From the NCBI GenBank assembly GCA_030704615.1, contig CM060732.1, positions 992,001-1,056,000 of the forward strand: a stretch of 64,000 nucleotides of DNA, read 5' to 3'. Position 1 is the first letter of the stretch; each line of letters starts with the position of its first letter. Of this stretch, positions 29,739 through 40,877 are shown one piece after another. Origin of the DNA: Takakia lepidozioides (taxonomy: Eukaryota; Streptophyta; Takakiopsida; Takakiales; Takakiaceae). A program made the translations under genes and the position numbers. The notes under the pieces are model-generated. The model had not been told where the DNA came from. It did no database searches and worked only from the letters and a program-made list of their open reading frames with translations.

Positions 29739-31305
29739 CCGAATTGCGGCACCGAAATACCTTCCGTTCACCGGATGCTGTTCCCGGAGCAGCCGGCATT
29801 GAATGAAATATCCGCACATCATGAAACCCAACCGCCATGAAAATCCCCTGCCTATGACATTCAACAGTCAGGTCGGTACGTTTCATCAGCGGACGGATGA
29901 ATTTCGGCGCCGAAATTCATCCATTCAAGTGCTTTCATACACAAACTTACGAATTTCGGCGCCGCAATTCATCGCTTCCCAAGTCCTCATCCGTCATGAG
30001 CAAACCTGTCAGTGGGATATCGGAGCCGGAATTAATTCCGGGACAGTGGAAACGGCTGCACTTGGGCAAATTTCATCCATATTTCGGCGCCGAAATTCAT
30101 TACGAATATCTCCGTCCGCGCGTAGACGAGGTGAAATCATTCATATTTCGACGCCGAAATTCATCCAGAGCGAAGACTAAATCGGCACCATGCTACGCTT
30201 TGCCGCCATCATTGCCCCTGACGGATGCTGTCCATGCCTGTTGGACTTGCCATTTCTGGACATAAACTATAATTTTGGCGCCGAAATTATACTTTATGTG
30301 CGGCAACGTCCCGTGCGAAAAAAACCACTTAATGGATACTGTCGGTTTCAAATGAAAAAAAAACGGCTAAAATGCAATTAATTTTGACAGAAGGGGTTAA
30401 TATGCCGATTTCTCCATTAAATGCAGAATATTCCTGTTATCTTCGTCGGAACGGGGTATTTCCAACGATTTACGGAAAATTATATCATCCAGAAGCAAAA
30501 AGTAAGTGTCGGGTTTGGACGAATTTCGGCGTCGAAATTCATCCGTCGCATAGAAAATGTAATATTACAGTTACTCATTGCGGACAGTAAGGATGAATTT
30601 CGGCGCCAAAATTCATCCATTTCAAAGAAAAATAAATATTGGAGGGAGGGCATTGGATGAATTTCGCGCCGAAATCCGGCTCTCAAACCCTGAAAAGAAT
30701 TTGGAGGGATGAAGTCGGTTGAATTTAGGGGCCGAAATTCATTGCTCGCGAAAAAAAAAATAAAAAAAATTCGGGAGGACTTCGGATGAATTTCGGCGCC
30801 GAAATTCATTGCTCGCGAAGAAAAAGGAAAATTAGAAGGGAGTACTTGGATGAGATTCGGCGCCGAAGTTCATCTGTCGCAAAGAAAAAAAAAAACAAAA
30901 AGGACTTCAGATGAATTTCACCACTGAAATCCATCCGCAGGGGCAGCAGAATTAGGGTCGGAAAAGGAGATGAAGAATGAATTTCGGCGCCGAAATACAT
31001 CCATTCTGCCGATTCAGGATTACTGTCATTCGGATGTCGGCACCGATATCCGACACGTGGTGAATCACGACTGTAATCAGGAACACATTCATCCGTATTT
31101 TGGCATCAAATTCAACCTTATGTGCAGAAACAATTTAATGAAGAAGATGTTCATCCGAATTTCGGCACCGAAATCCATCCGTTGGGTGCTTGGTCAGTTT
31201 CATGAGGTGAACAAATTACGATTTCTGTTGCCGGAATTCATCCCCTGGCTTCCAAAGCTGTTACATGACAGAGATGTTCATCCAGATTTCGGTGCCGAAA
31301 ATTCA
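29739..31305. repeat. Palindrome array of copy C, core ATTTCGGCGCCGAAAT
   Basis: About 18-20 palindromes in 1.55 kb between the divergent genes. Examples start near 29,895, 29,950, 30,078, 30,141, 30,267, 30,518, 30,592, 30,783, 30,848, 30,977, 31,152 and 31,278. Most read GATGAATTTCGGC, then GCCGAAATTCATC. Many spacers carry A-runs. Several copies are degenerate on one arm only (30,649 lacks a G). The plus-strand open frames here are by-products of the repeats. Confidence 0.9.
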
Positions 31306-31552
31306 TGGGAAGGCCTGATTTATTGTAGCCCAAGGGTTGTACATTACAATTCAGGCACCAAATATCCGATGTGAACTTGCTGTTGTCGTCCGTTTTTGTA
31401 ACGTACGTTACACACCTTCATCTTTACGTGCACTGATCACCCATCCTGTTGGATACGGAATCCTCCAGAAAATCATTTGTGTTATAGGTAGGACACACTC
31501 TTCTCATTGCAGGACTTCGCTGCGGAGCGTACCGAGAGGTCCCGTCTTCAAA

Positions 31553-34500
31553 ATGGACTCCCGTGTTTGGGTAAACGTGTACTTCCATCCTGATTCTCTG
31601 AAAGCTAAAATACCCTGCGACCAAGGATTTGCGATTGTCACTGAGCAGTACTTGTGTGTGAAGTTCGGGGCTCCGCCTGGAACGGTGTTTTTGGAAGAGG
31701 AGACGAAGGATGCTTATGGAAATTTTCTGGAAAGTGCCGTCATTCTGCATGCAGATTTCGGAAAAGGCAAAGAGTGGCGGCTCCCAGCTTCTGAATCCAT
31801 CCGGTACAGTGCCATTGGTGAAATCGTGCCTAAAGAGTTCCCACGCTGGAACTTGGTTGATCCTCCTTCCACAAGAGGGTCTGGCGTGCAAGATGTGAAG
31901 GATGTGGGCACCTCTTCACAAGCAGAGAAGCCCAAACATGTGAAAAGGGAAATCCAGGAAAACAGGGAAACAGTCGTCCACGACTTATCCAGTGACGATG
32001 AAGACTGTATGGTCCTTCCATCGTATGTTTCGAAGTCGTCCGTCACTAGGAGTGTTCAGCATACACCGTTCGACTCAACTTCCGTCCGCTCAGTAATCGA
32101 CATATTGCGGAGGATGAAGACAACGGGTTCCCGCTCCAGTGACCTTCTTAGGCTTGATTACGACAAAACTCCAATCCATTCTGTGGAAACTTTGCCTGAT
32201 GTTGTGGATGGGAATGCTATCTACGAGTTCCCTCCAGTGCCGGCAGGCGCAGGCCCAGACGGCATGCTCGCAGGAATGAACAGGAAACATGACGGCCACC
32301 CTTGGTGTGTCACCAAAACTTCATCGTCCAACCTGGGTGATGGAGTTCGAGTGAGATATGTATTGTGTGCTGGGCATCTTAAATGTTTCTCGAGCACATG
32401 TTACCATTACACTAGCAAAGGCACCAGGAATGAGACTGACTGGATTGGCAATTCGTCGACCCCATTTTGGCCTCAAGGTAGAGTTCCTGCAGGGACGTTC
32501 AAGTGTGCCCATTGCAACGCAGCCCCTACGTGCATGGCAGTGTGCAACGCCAAGCAGTACTACGTCGGGACCGTCGGCCCAGCGTGCACCAGAGCATGCA
32601 TTCACATCGGAAAGCATGAGCACCCCTCGCCAGAGGCAATTGCAGAGTCGCTTTTCAACAAGCCCAGGATATTATCAAGGAGGAGGTGAGGTTGAGGCCG
32701 GGTGCAAAACCAAAGCAGATACAGCTCGCATCGGCACATAGGATTGCAATTGGCAGAATAATGTGGAGGACGGAAGCACAAGAGAGAAGCTGGGCGAGGG
32801 GGACATGAAGGACCTGCTGGAAGCTGTCTCCCATGTGTGCAGCCCCAATGTCAGGAACCACATTGTCGGCTGCAAGAAAAACGAATCGGAAGAGGATCAC
32901 ATGCACTCCATCTTGGAAGTGAAGCGCACATGCGGCTACGACTTCATCCAAGGCAGCTTCTTTCCTGGTCAAGGCTCGAACAGGTGCTTCATATTTAAGA
33001 TGTCAACGTGCGGACCGGGGAGCGGCGTCGATTTGGTGAAGCGGATGACCAGTGGAGACCTCTCAAATTGCTGGGTCATGTTCGACCACATCCGCGAATT
33101 ACCAACCACGATTGGGTGACAATGGGGGCACATGTATACGACCCACATTGCAGAAAGTTGATGACCATTGCTATCTGCGAAATGAAGGGAGAAGACACAG
33201 ATTCGGAGTTGCATATGTGGCGCGGAATTAATGAGCAAATGGCGAGAGCCAAGTTGCCCCCTCCCGATTTTAGGGGCTTCATGGCTGACAATGCCCAGGC
33301 GAACTGGGCTGCAGTTAGGAGGGTATATGGGGACGACCCAAAGACTCCAATGGAAGGGAAGGAGAGATCTTGCGGGTTCCACTTCATGCAGAGTTTGACG
33401 CAAAACACGAAAAGGTTCGTGGCGTCACGCCACCGGCAGGATCATATCAGTATGTGCCTAGCGTGAAAAATGCGAATTCCATCGACGAGGCGGAGACCGA
33501 GTTTGCAACCATACGCGCCTGGTGGGTGTCTTCAGGGGCAGTGGATGTGAAAGATCAGCCAGAACTGCAAACGTGGCTTGCGTGGTGGCACTATAGATTC
33601 CGCCAGTTTGGAGACTACATGAGACAGGTAACACATTTCTGTACTTGACAATTGTTCTGTTTTGTGCTTGGACATTCTCCACAATCAGTGACATTTCTAA
33701 TTTCCTTCAACAGGACATGAGCTTGGAGGATGACACGGATATGCCGACGACGAACATGGCCGAATCGGTGCACTCTTCCTGGCGTGCTTCCTCTGCACAC
33801 ATCTCGTTGACATGTTGACAGCAACAACAGAAGATATTGTGAGGGCCATCATGCAACAATCTCGTTACTACCAGTTTCTGGGAGGAAAGCAATGGGGTAT
33901 CGGACCAGACAGGCAGGAGATGTTGATGAGGGCGGCGCATCGTTCGACCGATCCCAAAAAATGGACTGCTGCATTGCGGGAAACAATAAGGTCAACGCCG
34001 TTACACAGTCGGGGGAACTGCCTGGAGGGCGATGTCCGCAGCCGGCCGGTGAAGAGAAGAATTGAGGACATGCCCGGAGGGGACGGGGATTCATGGAGAT
34101 CAGATATGAACATCCGCACTCAACCTCGGGGCGCAACGATGTTGCGTCCCACGCCTCCACGAAGCAGGACTCGTACCCCCTCTCCTGCAGCATCCATGGA
34201 ATCGCTGCCAGACTCGGGACAACATGCCGAGGATGAGGATGAGCATGTTGCTCCTGTTTTTGTTACCCAATACAGCATTCCAATCGTGGAGCGAGATGTG
34301 TCGGCCTCGCAGTGGAGAATTGCACGGACCCGTCCGACATTTCGTGGCAAATGTTGTGTTTCGTGTCGACACCAACCAGAGATGCAATGAGATGATTCGG
34401 AGGAGCCCGCAGGGCGGTGTGCCTGCCCCTTGCTTCACAGGGAGATTTTGTGCGCAAAGTTTGTGGAGGCCACACTGAAGGAGTTTTGGTTCTGCAGGCA

Positions 34501-35140
34501 CGACATCATGTCGTGTGTGTTCGGCAAGCCCAAGTATGGTGTACAAGGCATGCCTGAACCACCGGCAGTCTGGCCTGTGGCAACTAGTACAGATCTTACC
34601 CTGGAGGAGGCAGACGCTCTAGGAAGTGCAGGGTTTCGACTGGTGGAGAGGACAGACGTTCCACGAAATCCAATTCCCAGTCGTCATCCTCCTCCCACGA
34701 GAAGCTCTTCGCCCCGCATACCGGTGGGTGACCCCGCAGCTTGGCCCACCCATCGGTGGGGGAAACTGAAAAGACGGCGGCCACCAACAAAGGCGAACGA
34801 CACCAGGATGGCCAACGCTCTTGCAATGCCCTGCATAGTGCAAGGTTGCAAGGATGTTCCTCACCCCGGGATGGGGCGCATATTTCAGTTGTCAACAGCC
34901 GGGTCTGCTGCGCGTAGTGTCGTGTATGCAATCACGGTTTCACAGTACCCAGCTTGCAACTGTGAGGACTTCCTTGTTATGGAATCGAAGAATGCAGCAT
35001 ACGTCCCTGCAAACACCTTTATTACATTTTTCTGAAGCGCATGAGTTGCATATCCGCAGTGGACGTCTTCATCCATGCTCCAACACTGAGTTTCAACGAG
35101 CTGCACAAGGCCCTACGGCAGGATAATGGTCGGACTGCTT
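31553..35140 (+). pseudogene. Copy C MULE-like transposase
   Basis: Diverged homologue of the transposases in copies A and B. It starts at 31,553 (MDSRVWVNVYFHPDSLKAKI) with an open frame to 32,689 that covers the N-terminal domain (GTVFLEEETKDAYGNF), the NAIYEFPPVPAGAG segment and the Cys/His region (CAHCNAAPTCMAVC ... RACIHIGKHEHP). The DDE-like core is at 32,930-33,650: VMFDHIRELP, VYDPHCRKLMTIAICEM, FMADNAQANWAAVRRVYG and CGFHFMQSLTQNTK. An intron lies at about 33,630-33,714, then MSLEDDTDMPTTNMAESVHS. The C-terminal SWIM finger reads CNCEDF ... YVP, then shifts frame; in the next frame PCKHLYYIFLKRM completes it. Frameshifts also near 32,690, 33,110, 33,410, 33,815 and 34,390. Confidence 0.7.
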
Positions 35141-35800
35141 GACATTCCACATTCGGAAGGAGAAAGTGGCAATTATATTACATTCATCTTCTTGCACCCT
35201 TTTTTTTTGTGAGGAATTATACACTTGGTGGTGCCGCATCGCCATGGCTACAGGTGAATTTCGGTGCCGCAATACATGAGAATGTGGTTTTTGGCCATGA
35301 ATGGCATGTGCATGCTTTTTTTATTTTGGTTGTCTACAAATGGATCCAAAGCATACATTGTGTGGAGATTAACGGGCATTGAGGCCTATTTCAGCGCCGT
35401 TTATGGTCTGTGTACTGCATAGTGCTTCCTTGTTACTGCTCTTCATTCAATTTGTAGTGATTTCGCAGCCCATCCTGGCGTTTTCGTCCACCTTTATGAG
35501 AAGACTCCAATTTGCTACAAATACATTGTTACTGTTCTGCAAATGTGATGCCTTTACAAGATTGCTAGTTTGTGTCCCAGTGGGAAGGGTCCTACTGCAC
35601 ATTCCAGCATTTGCATACTGCACCTTGTGCAAACAGCAATCCATACGACAAAGGACACGTCCCAGCATACTGGCAGTGAATTGCAAAAAACCTTAACAGA
35701 AGATTATCCAAGCATGTATATTCCCCATATGGCACAGGGAAGCTGCTTGATTTCTGAATGAAAATGTATGTGCCATGAGTGTCAACGAGTCGAAACATGT
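35141..35800. other. Copy C region after the transposase
   Basis: No supported gene. Isolated palindrome half-sites remain, for example GAATTTCGGTGCCGCAAT near 35,262 and ATTTCAGCGCCGTTTAT near 35,388. Confidence 0.4.
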
Positions 35801-36403
35801 CTACTCTAGCATGCAAGACCTATGGTCCCCTCGCCCAAGAAGAAGGAACTCTAACTGGCCTCTCAAGGACCTCCTCAGTGACCGGGTGCCTATATTTGAA
35901 CAAAATGTCAGTGGTTTCTGTCGCCCGGTTGAAACTAACGAGGATGTCGTGTTTATCGATAGCGCCATTTTCACAGTGGGCCCTGTGTTTCCCTCCTCCT
36001 CATCCTCATAACTGAAGAGAATGTCCCCACTTTCCGAGCCAGTCCGTCCACGCGTAAAGTTTTCACCTATGCACTCATCATACGTCCACTCGCAACAATT
36101 CCAGCGATACAGCAACGTTGTGCGTGATCTGTTCGGCTCCCACACATGCGGAAAGTCCAGGTCCATGATGCGTAGGAACCACCTGCTCCCCAGCCGGGGT
36201 CCAGGAGAATCGTGCAATCCTGGAAGAAACTCCATTGCTCTCAGCTGGACAAGTCGAGGATCGTCCCTGTAAACATCCAGGAAGACAATGATGTCGTCTG
36301 CTTTCGGGAAAATGACTCCCGTCTGGCGTCGATAGATGTGATTCGGGCACGACATGGCCTCACGACACAGCACGAACTCAAAGCAGGGAGGAGATGGGCA
36401 CAA
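35801..36403 (-). CDS. Unidentified 200-residue ORF in copy C
   Basis: An uninterrupted frame with ordinary composition: CPNHIYRRQTGVIFPKADDI, VFLDVYRDDPRLVQLRAMEF, SRWFLRIMDLDFPHVWEPNR and TLLYRWNCCEWTYDECIGEN, then an acidic YEDEEEGNTGP stretch. The sequence from about residue 20 to 140 looks like a real folded domain; the last 60 residues look less so. There is no equivalent at this position in copies A or B. It could be a third gene lost from the younger copies, or captured host sequence. I recognise no family. Confidence 0.45.
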   Translation of the reverse strand: MCPSPPCFEFVLCREAMSCPNHIYRRQTGVIFPKADDIIVFLDVYRDDPRLVQLRAMEFLPGLHDSPGPRLGSRWFLRIMDLDFPHVWEPNRSRTTLLYRWNCCEWTYDECIGENFTRGRTGSESGDILFSYEDEEEGNTGPTVKMALSINTTSSLVSTGRQKPLTFCSNIGTRSLRRSLRGQLEFLLLGRGDHRSCMLE

Positions 36404-36477
36404 CAGAGAAGAGTGAAGAGCAAAATGAGAGCAAGGCCTCCCTCACCGTAAGGCGGGTATTTGCTCTCCGAAGCCCA

Positions 36478-36830
36478 ATTTCGGCGCCGTTAATGGAGTG
36501 CGGAAGCTTCAGCCGAGAATTTTGTTTCCGCAGGTCAATTTCGGCGCCGTTATTGGTTGCAATCCCCAGCCTTCAGCCGGGTATTTGGTTTCCGGACCCA
36601 ATTTTGGCGCCGTTATCGGCTGCACTCCAGGGGCTTCAACCGAGTATTTGGTTTCCGGGGCCCATTTCGGCGCCGTTATCGCCTGTACTCTGGAGGATGC
36701 AGCCGGGTATTTGGTTGGCGGAGCCCAATTACTTTCACCGTTGTTGGCTTCACTCCCGAGCCTTCAGCCGGCTATTTCTTTTCCTGTGCCCAATTACGGC
36801 GCCGTTATACCCAATCATCCTGCACTTCTG
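36478..36830. repeat. About 62-bp minisatellite with CGGCGCCGTTAT core
   Basis: Five to six tandem copies of 60-63 bp starting near 36,480, 36,541, 36,604, 36,666, 36,733 and 36,795. Each contains CCCAATTTCGGCGCCGTTAT and a CAGCCGGGTATTTGGTTTCC segment. The left half of the core matches the palindromes of copy C, but the right half is GCCGTTAT instead of GCCGAAAT. This suggests the array arose from a palindrome that lost symmetry and was then amplified. Confidence 0.85.
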
Positions 36831-36974
36831 CAATAGTACTATCCACGGTTATAGGCCGCCATTGCGTTTTTGGAGTCTACAAACCCGGATCCTAATTCCG
36901 CTTGCGTCTCTGCCTCTGGGATAATTTCGGTGCCGTTATTGCCCAGAATTCAGTTTTTCTATGACCTGGCCTGG

Positions 36975-37170
36975 CGGTCCATGAGCCTGGGCTCCAAGTC
37001 ATGAGCGTACACTGGTACTCGTGAGCGGAGTGCTTCCAGCATGAGAGCGGAAATCTTCGATTTTCGATTATTTTATAGTTTTTGGCCCGAAAAAAATCTG
37101 CCGAAATTCGAAGTGTGTTACTTTGCGGCTCATGGGTGAGCCATGCCCGCTCATGAGCTCATGAGCTCAT
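36975..37170. repeat. Left subterminal repeats of copy B
   Basis: Alternating CATGAGC, CGTGAGC and GCTCATGAG motifs, including GAGCTCATGAGCTCATGG near 37,154, comparable to the GTGAGCG zone of copy A but diverged. Precise terminus not resolved. Confidence 0.5.
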
Positions 37171-38079
37171 GGAATAGCAAACCCCAGCCTCGGCCATTTG
37201 AAGTGCCATTGCTTCGGAATACACAGGAAGCACAAAAGTGGAAAGGGGGCTGTCGAAAATAGTCTCGCCACAAATGGGGGTCTCTCCTGAAGATCCATCG
37301 CTGCCTTTCCTGCAAGTCACAACAAGAAAAAAATTATTACTGCAAATTTGATGTCTGCGATTGAAAATGGCACCCAAAGTGGAATGACAATTCCATGGCA
37401 AACTTACTCACATGAAAAGTCGTTGTCGACCTGCTTATCCTCGGGATCCTCATCATTTTGGATTTGAATCGTTTCAGTCTGTGTGCCTGATGTAGAGCCA
37501 GACAAAAGGGGGAGGAGCACAGTCTTGTATAGGTTAGAGTCACCCTCCATGCCAAAAAAGGTTCTTCTGAAGGGTGAAAACGAACCTGTGGATACTGAGA
37601 GGTTGACCACCCGTGCAGAATGGTGGCTGTATGACTCCAGCAGTGTCTGCATGAACGCGGGGGTTTTCTCCTTTGCACCTCTCCAGGGAGTGCCATCTGG
37701 TCTTTTGAGAGTCTGACTGGGCTGCATGAAGTTGTACAAAATGTCACCGACATGCGGCTCATACGGGGGATTGATGAAATACCCCTGGTCAGAAATCTCG
37801 AAGCTGCGGACGGAGCGATGATGGTGTCTTTGAGGTGCGAATCCTCCGCAGGCAGATCGCCTCGAACATCCTCGTCTGCCAAAGACTGAAGGTTAGGGTG
37901 CCAAACACAAACAAAAGTGGAAGTTTGTAGATTGGCACTTCAAAACATAGGCATGCAACAAACTGATCTGTCACGTATTTGGGATGATCGGTGCCGATCA
38001 TCACAGATTCTTCTAGAGTTACGCTGTAGAGAACACTGAAACGCAGCATTAAAGCACAACCAGGAGGGAGGCGTCATAC

Positions 38080-38418
38080 CAGCTGACCAGGACAACCCCC
38101 TTGCACAAGGTAGAGGATGTTCACACAATTCCATGTGCGCAGAACTTCAAACCCAAAGGACTTCAGGTATGATGCCAACTCTCGACGACTATCCTTGTCA
38201 CATGACTGAAAGAGCAAAAGTGTCCCTGCATCAGAAAGGAAATTATTGCAGAACCCAAACACCCAACTCCAGTAGTTGTCATCGAATTTGTTCCAGCTTG
38301 GCGTCTTGCCCTTTGGAAGAACTTTTGGCACAGCCTGGCCGTCCGGGATGTCAAGAATGACCATGTCAACAGCAAATGTTTTCTGCACACGGCACATGAA
38401 GGAGGGACCAGTGCTCAC
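38080..38418 (-). CDS. Copy B exon with intact methyltransferase-like catalytic half
   Basis: Open 114-codon stretch, frame intact in this copy but broken in copy A. It encodes MCRVQKTFAVDMVILDIPDG, then NKFDDNYWSWVFGFCNNFLS, DAGTLLLFQSCDKDSRRELA and YLKSFGFEVLRTWNCVNILY. The pattern (strand, DxxD loop, helix, GTLLLF strand, GFE-x-LRTW strand) fits the second half of a Rossmann methyltransferase: motif IV, then motif V-like and VI-like strands. The LDIPDG loop replaces the usual DPPY and is the same in copy A. Confidence 0.6.
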
Positions 38419-39290
38419 CTGCGACAGACATGTTCAATTTGAGAATGAAGATAAGAATGTTTGCAAAGAAACAAAGATCAATACTGCCAATGTCACTTAC
38501 AAGTGCAAAAGAAAGAAAGTGAAATTCCCACCAGATTAAGGAAATAGATCATGTTATCCCAAGTAGGCGAAGGCACCCTAGTGTATCCTTTCTTCCGACT
38601 CTCCATCATCGCCAGTCATCCTTCATTGACAATCTTAATCTCCCCTGCCAAATCAGCACGGGAAGGGTGTGGCCTGGCATCGAACATGCACTGAATTGTG
38701 CGGGTATACCTTCCGGCGGTGAAGTCCTTCTCACTCTCCTTCCCCTTCTCCTTTTCATTTTCTTCCTCCTTCCCCTTCTCCTTTTCCTTCTCTTTCTCCT
38801 TCTCCTTCGACTTGTCTTTGTCCTTTGTCTTTGCTGATGACTTGGCTATGCCATCAGGGGCCTTGTCTTTGGGTGTGCGCCCCCCCTTCTTGCCCTTCTG
38901 GGTTGTTTCCTGCGCGTCAGGCTCCTTGGTAGCCAATGTTGCTATGTTTCTTTGGTACTCCTCGTTGTTCAGAGTGCCATCATCTCAGCATGATTGTTCA
39001 AATATTTCATTTGCTGCTCTTGAAAAGTTGTGTGCTCAGGAGGGCAGTCCAGGTACCAACCACAGTCCCTGAAGTGTGTAGGACTCCAGTCCTTCAATAT
39101 CCCTGCAGTATACATGGTTGGATCGTTTCCAGGGTCCGACCACATGTCAAGATAATCTGGGATACCGTTGAGGTGATTTCCATCCATTAGCACATATTTT
39201 GTGTACCTGCGAACCATGAGACAAATTGGAAATCAATCTCCCTAATCCATGTGAATGAAATCTCTATCTGTAGAAGCTCACAGCCATGGA

Positions 39291-39316
39291 AGTGATTGTC
39301 GGCACCGACATTCACT
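39291..39316. repeat. Single palindrome in an intron of the copy B minus gene
   Basis: Core TTGTCGGCACCGACA between GTGA and TTCAC arms. It lies at the place where copy A has its seven-palindrome intron, now shortened. Confidence 0.7.
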
Positions 39317-40877
39317 TCCTATTAGTGAAGAGCACTGCTAACAAAGCCTAAGGATTTCTCACAAGAGGCAACACAGTTTCCAGTTGGACATTGCACCTGT
39401 ACACAACTCCCCCCCAACCTGATTGTCAAAGTCGTTGGACCGCAAAATGTTACCATCCTTCGGGGAAACAATGGAAATATTCAAGTCCTTCAAATTCTGC
39501 TCGAGCACAAGGATGGCGCGCTTCTCCAGCTGCAAAGGGTACAACTGTCAGTTTTGCAAATAAGGAAGTCATTACATTCATGAAGTCACTAAAGATGGAC
39601 CTTCAATGAATACACACCTAACTCCAAAATGGGGCATTGTGAAGCCAGTTGTCAAACACAATGTCACTGATTCCCTCCACCTTTGTGCCAGGCTGTATTG
39701 TGCTCTTAGGAAACTGATTCAAGTCCTTCACTGTCTGATCTGAGTTCCAAATTTCCAGCCATCTAATTTTGGTTTGGGGGTCAACCATGGAGATGGCCAG
39801 CCGGTGCAATTTCTCCTGCTGCATCTCCGGGTGCACATGTTTATCATAGTGAGATTTGATCTGCAGAAGGAACTCCTCCCCAAGGTCGGGATCTACTATT
39901 CTAAGCTGCTTCGAGAAGGCGTACATCAGTTTAGTTCTCCGGATTTCATACTCCTTCTTTATTGCTGCCTCCACACCCTTTGATGTCCGAAGTTCCTCTG
40001 TTGTAGTGCGGTAGTATTCGGATTTCCCCTTCTGAGTTGCCTCTGCAAGTTCTTGCTGCATAGATCAAAGTAGGGATAAGTAAAAACGAATTACAAACAT
40101 ATATTCAAAAAGACAAGTGAGTACAGGCTCGGCCTTACCGCATACATGTACTCCAGAAACGCCTCTCGAGTCAAAGAATACCAAGTGCCTGCAGCTCTTC
40201 CTGTTTCGCATTTCTTGATTATATCGGGGTGGAGTACTGGGCGAAAATCATCCAGCTTCATCAGACCAATTCTCTGAATTCGGAAAAGTGTGTGGACCAA
40301 GTTAGTTGTCACATTTGATTTCTCTGTCGATCTGCAAAAAGATTGAAAACAATGCATTGGTAAACATCGTTTTTTGGTGGGATGAACAAGACATTGAAGA
40401 GGCAATGGAGTCTCTTGGATGACTTACTTGTTCACGTCGTGCATAGCTGTAAGAAGCCTCGCGATGTCGTTTCCAAGATCCAGAACCATTGCCTCTACAA
40501 CAACATGCTTGTCTTTGTCTTTTGAATGATGATTATGAATGTATCCCATCCATGCCAGCAAACGGTGGTTGCCGTCCCAGACATAGAACATGTGGTTGCA
40601 GAATTGCTGGGTGTTATTTCCCATCATGAGGCCCAGCTCGAACTCCTCATTAACATCTTTCCAGCACTCATCCCAGGTATCGGTGATCTCAGGAGACACT
40701 AATGTGCTTTTCCCATTTGTATCTGTCAGTGACACATAAAAAACTTGTGCACCAAGTCTGTATCCATGCACGAAATCAGTTTCCAGTTTTGTAATGTCAT
40801 GAGAAAGTGGAGGACGCACAACAGGCATAGATAAAGCTGATACAGGCGAATGCAAACCAAAACACTATGACTGCATA

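Larger units (their letters stand above)
15500..36943. mobile_element. Copy C: older ParB-methyltransferase/MULE-like element, split by copy A
   Basis: Oldest of three related elements. Its minus gene (ParB-methyltransferase) has its 5' part at 28,295-29,563 and its middle part at 15,757-17,013. These were one gene before copy A (17,014-28,294) inserted. Its plus gene is the transposase at 31,553-35,140, and the intergenic zone holds a TTCGGCGCCGAA palindrome array. The methyltransferase half and left terminus are absent; similarity ends near 15,500. The right end is near 36,840-36,943, where ATCCACGGTTATAGGCCGCC matches the end region of copy A (28,108). It is more diverged in sequence than copies A and B are from each other. 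Confidence 0.7.

Noticed and set aside
29739-31305. CRISPR-like array
   Set aside because: Repeats are palindromic, variable and unevenly spaced, spacers share sequence, and the setting is a eukaryotic transposon.
29803-31374. Plus-strand reading frames with repeated FRRRNSS-type peptides
   Set aside because: They arise from reading through the TTCGGCGCCGAAATTC palindromes and overlap in several frames; not genes.
36935-36943. Firm left target duplication for copy B
   Set aside because: GTTATTGCC agrees with the right flank at only 7 of 9 positions and GTTAT recurs in the adjacent minisatellite, so it is kept as a candidate only.
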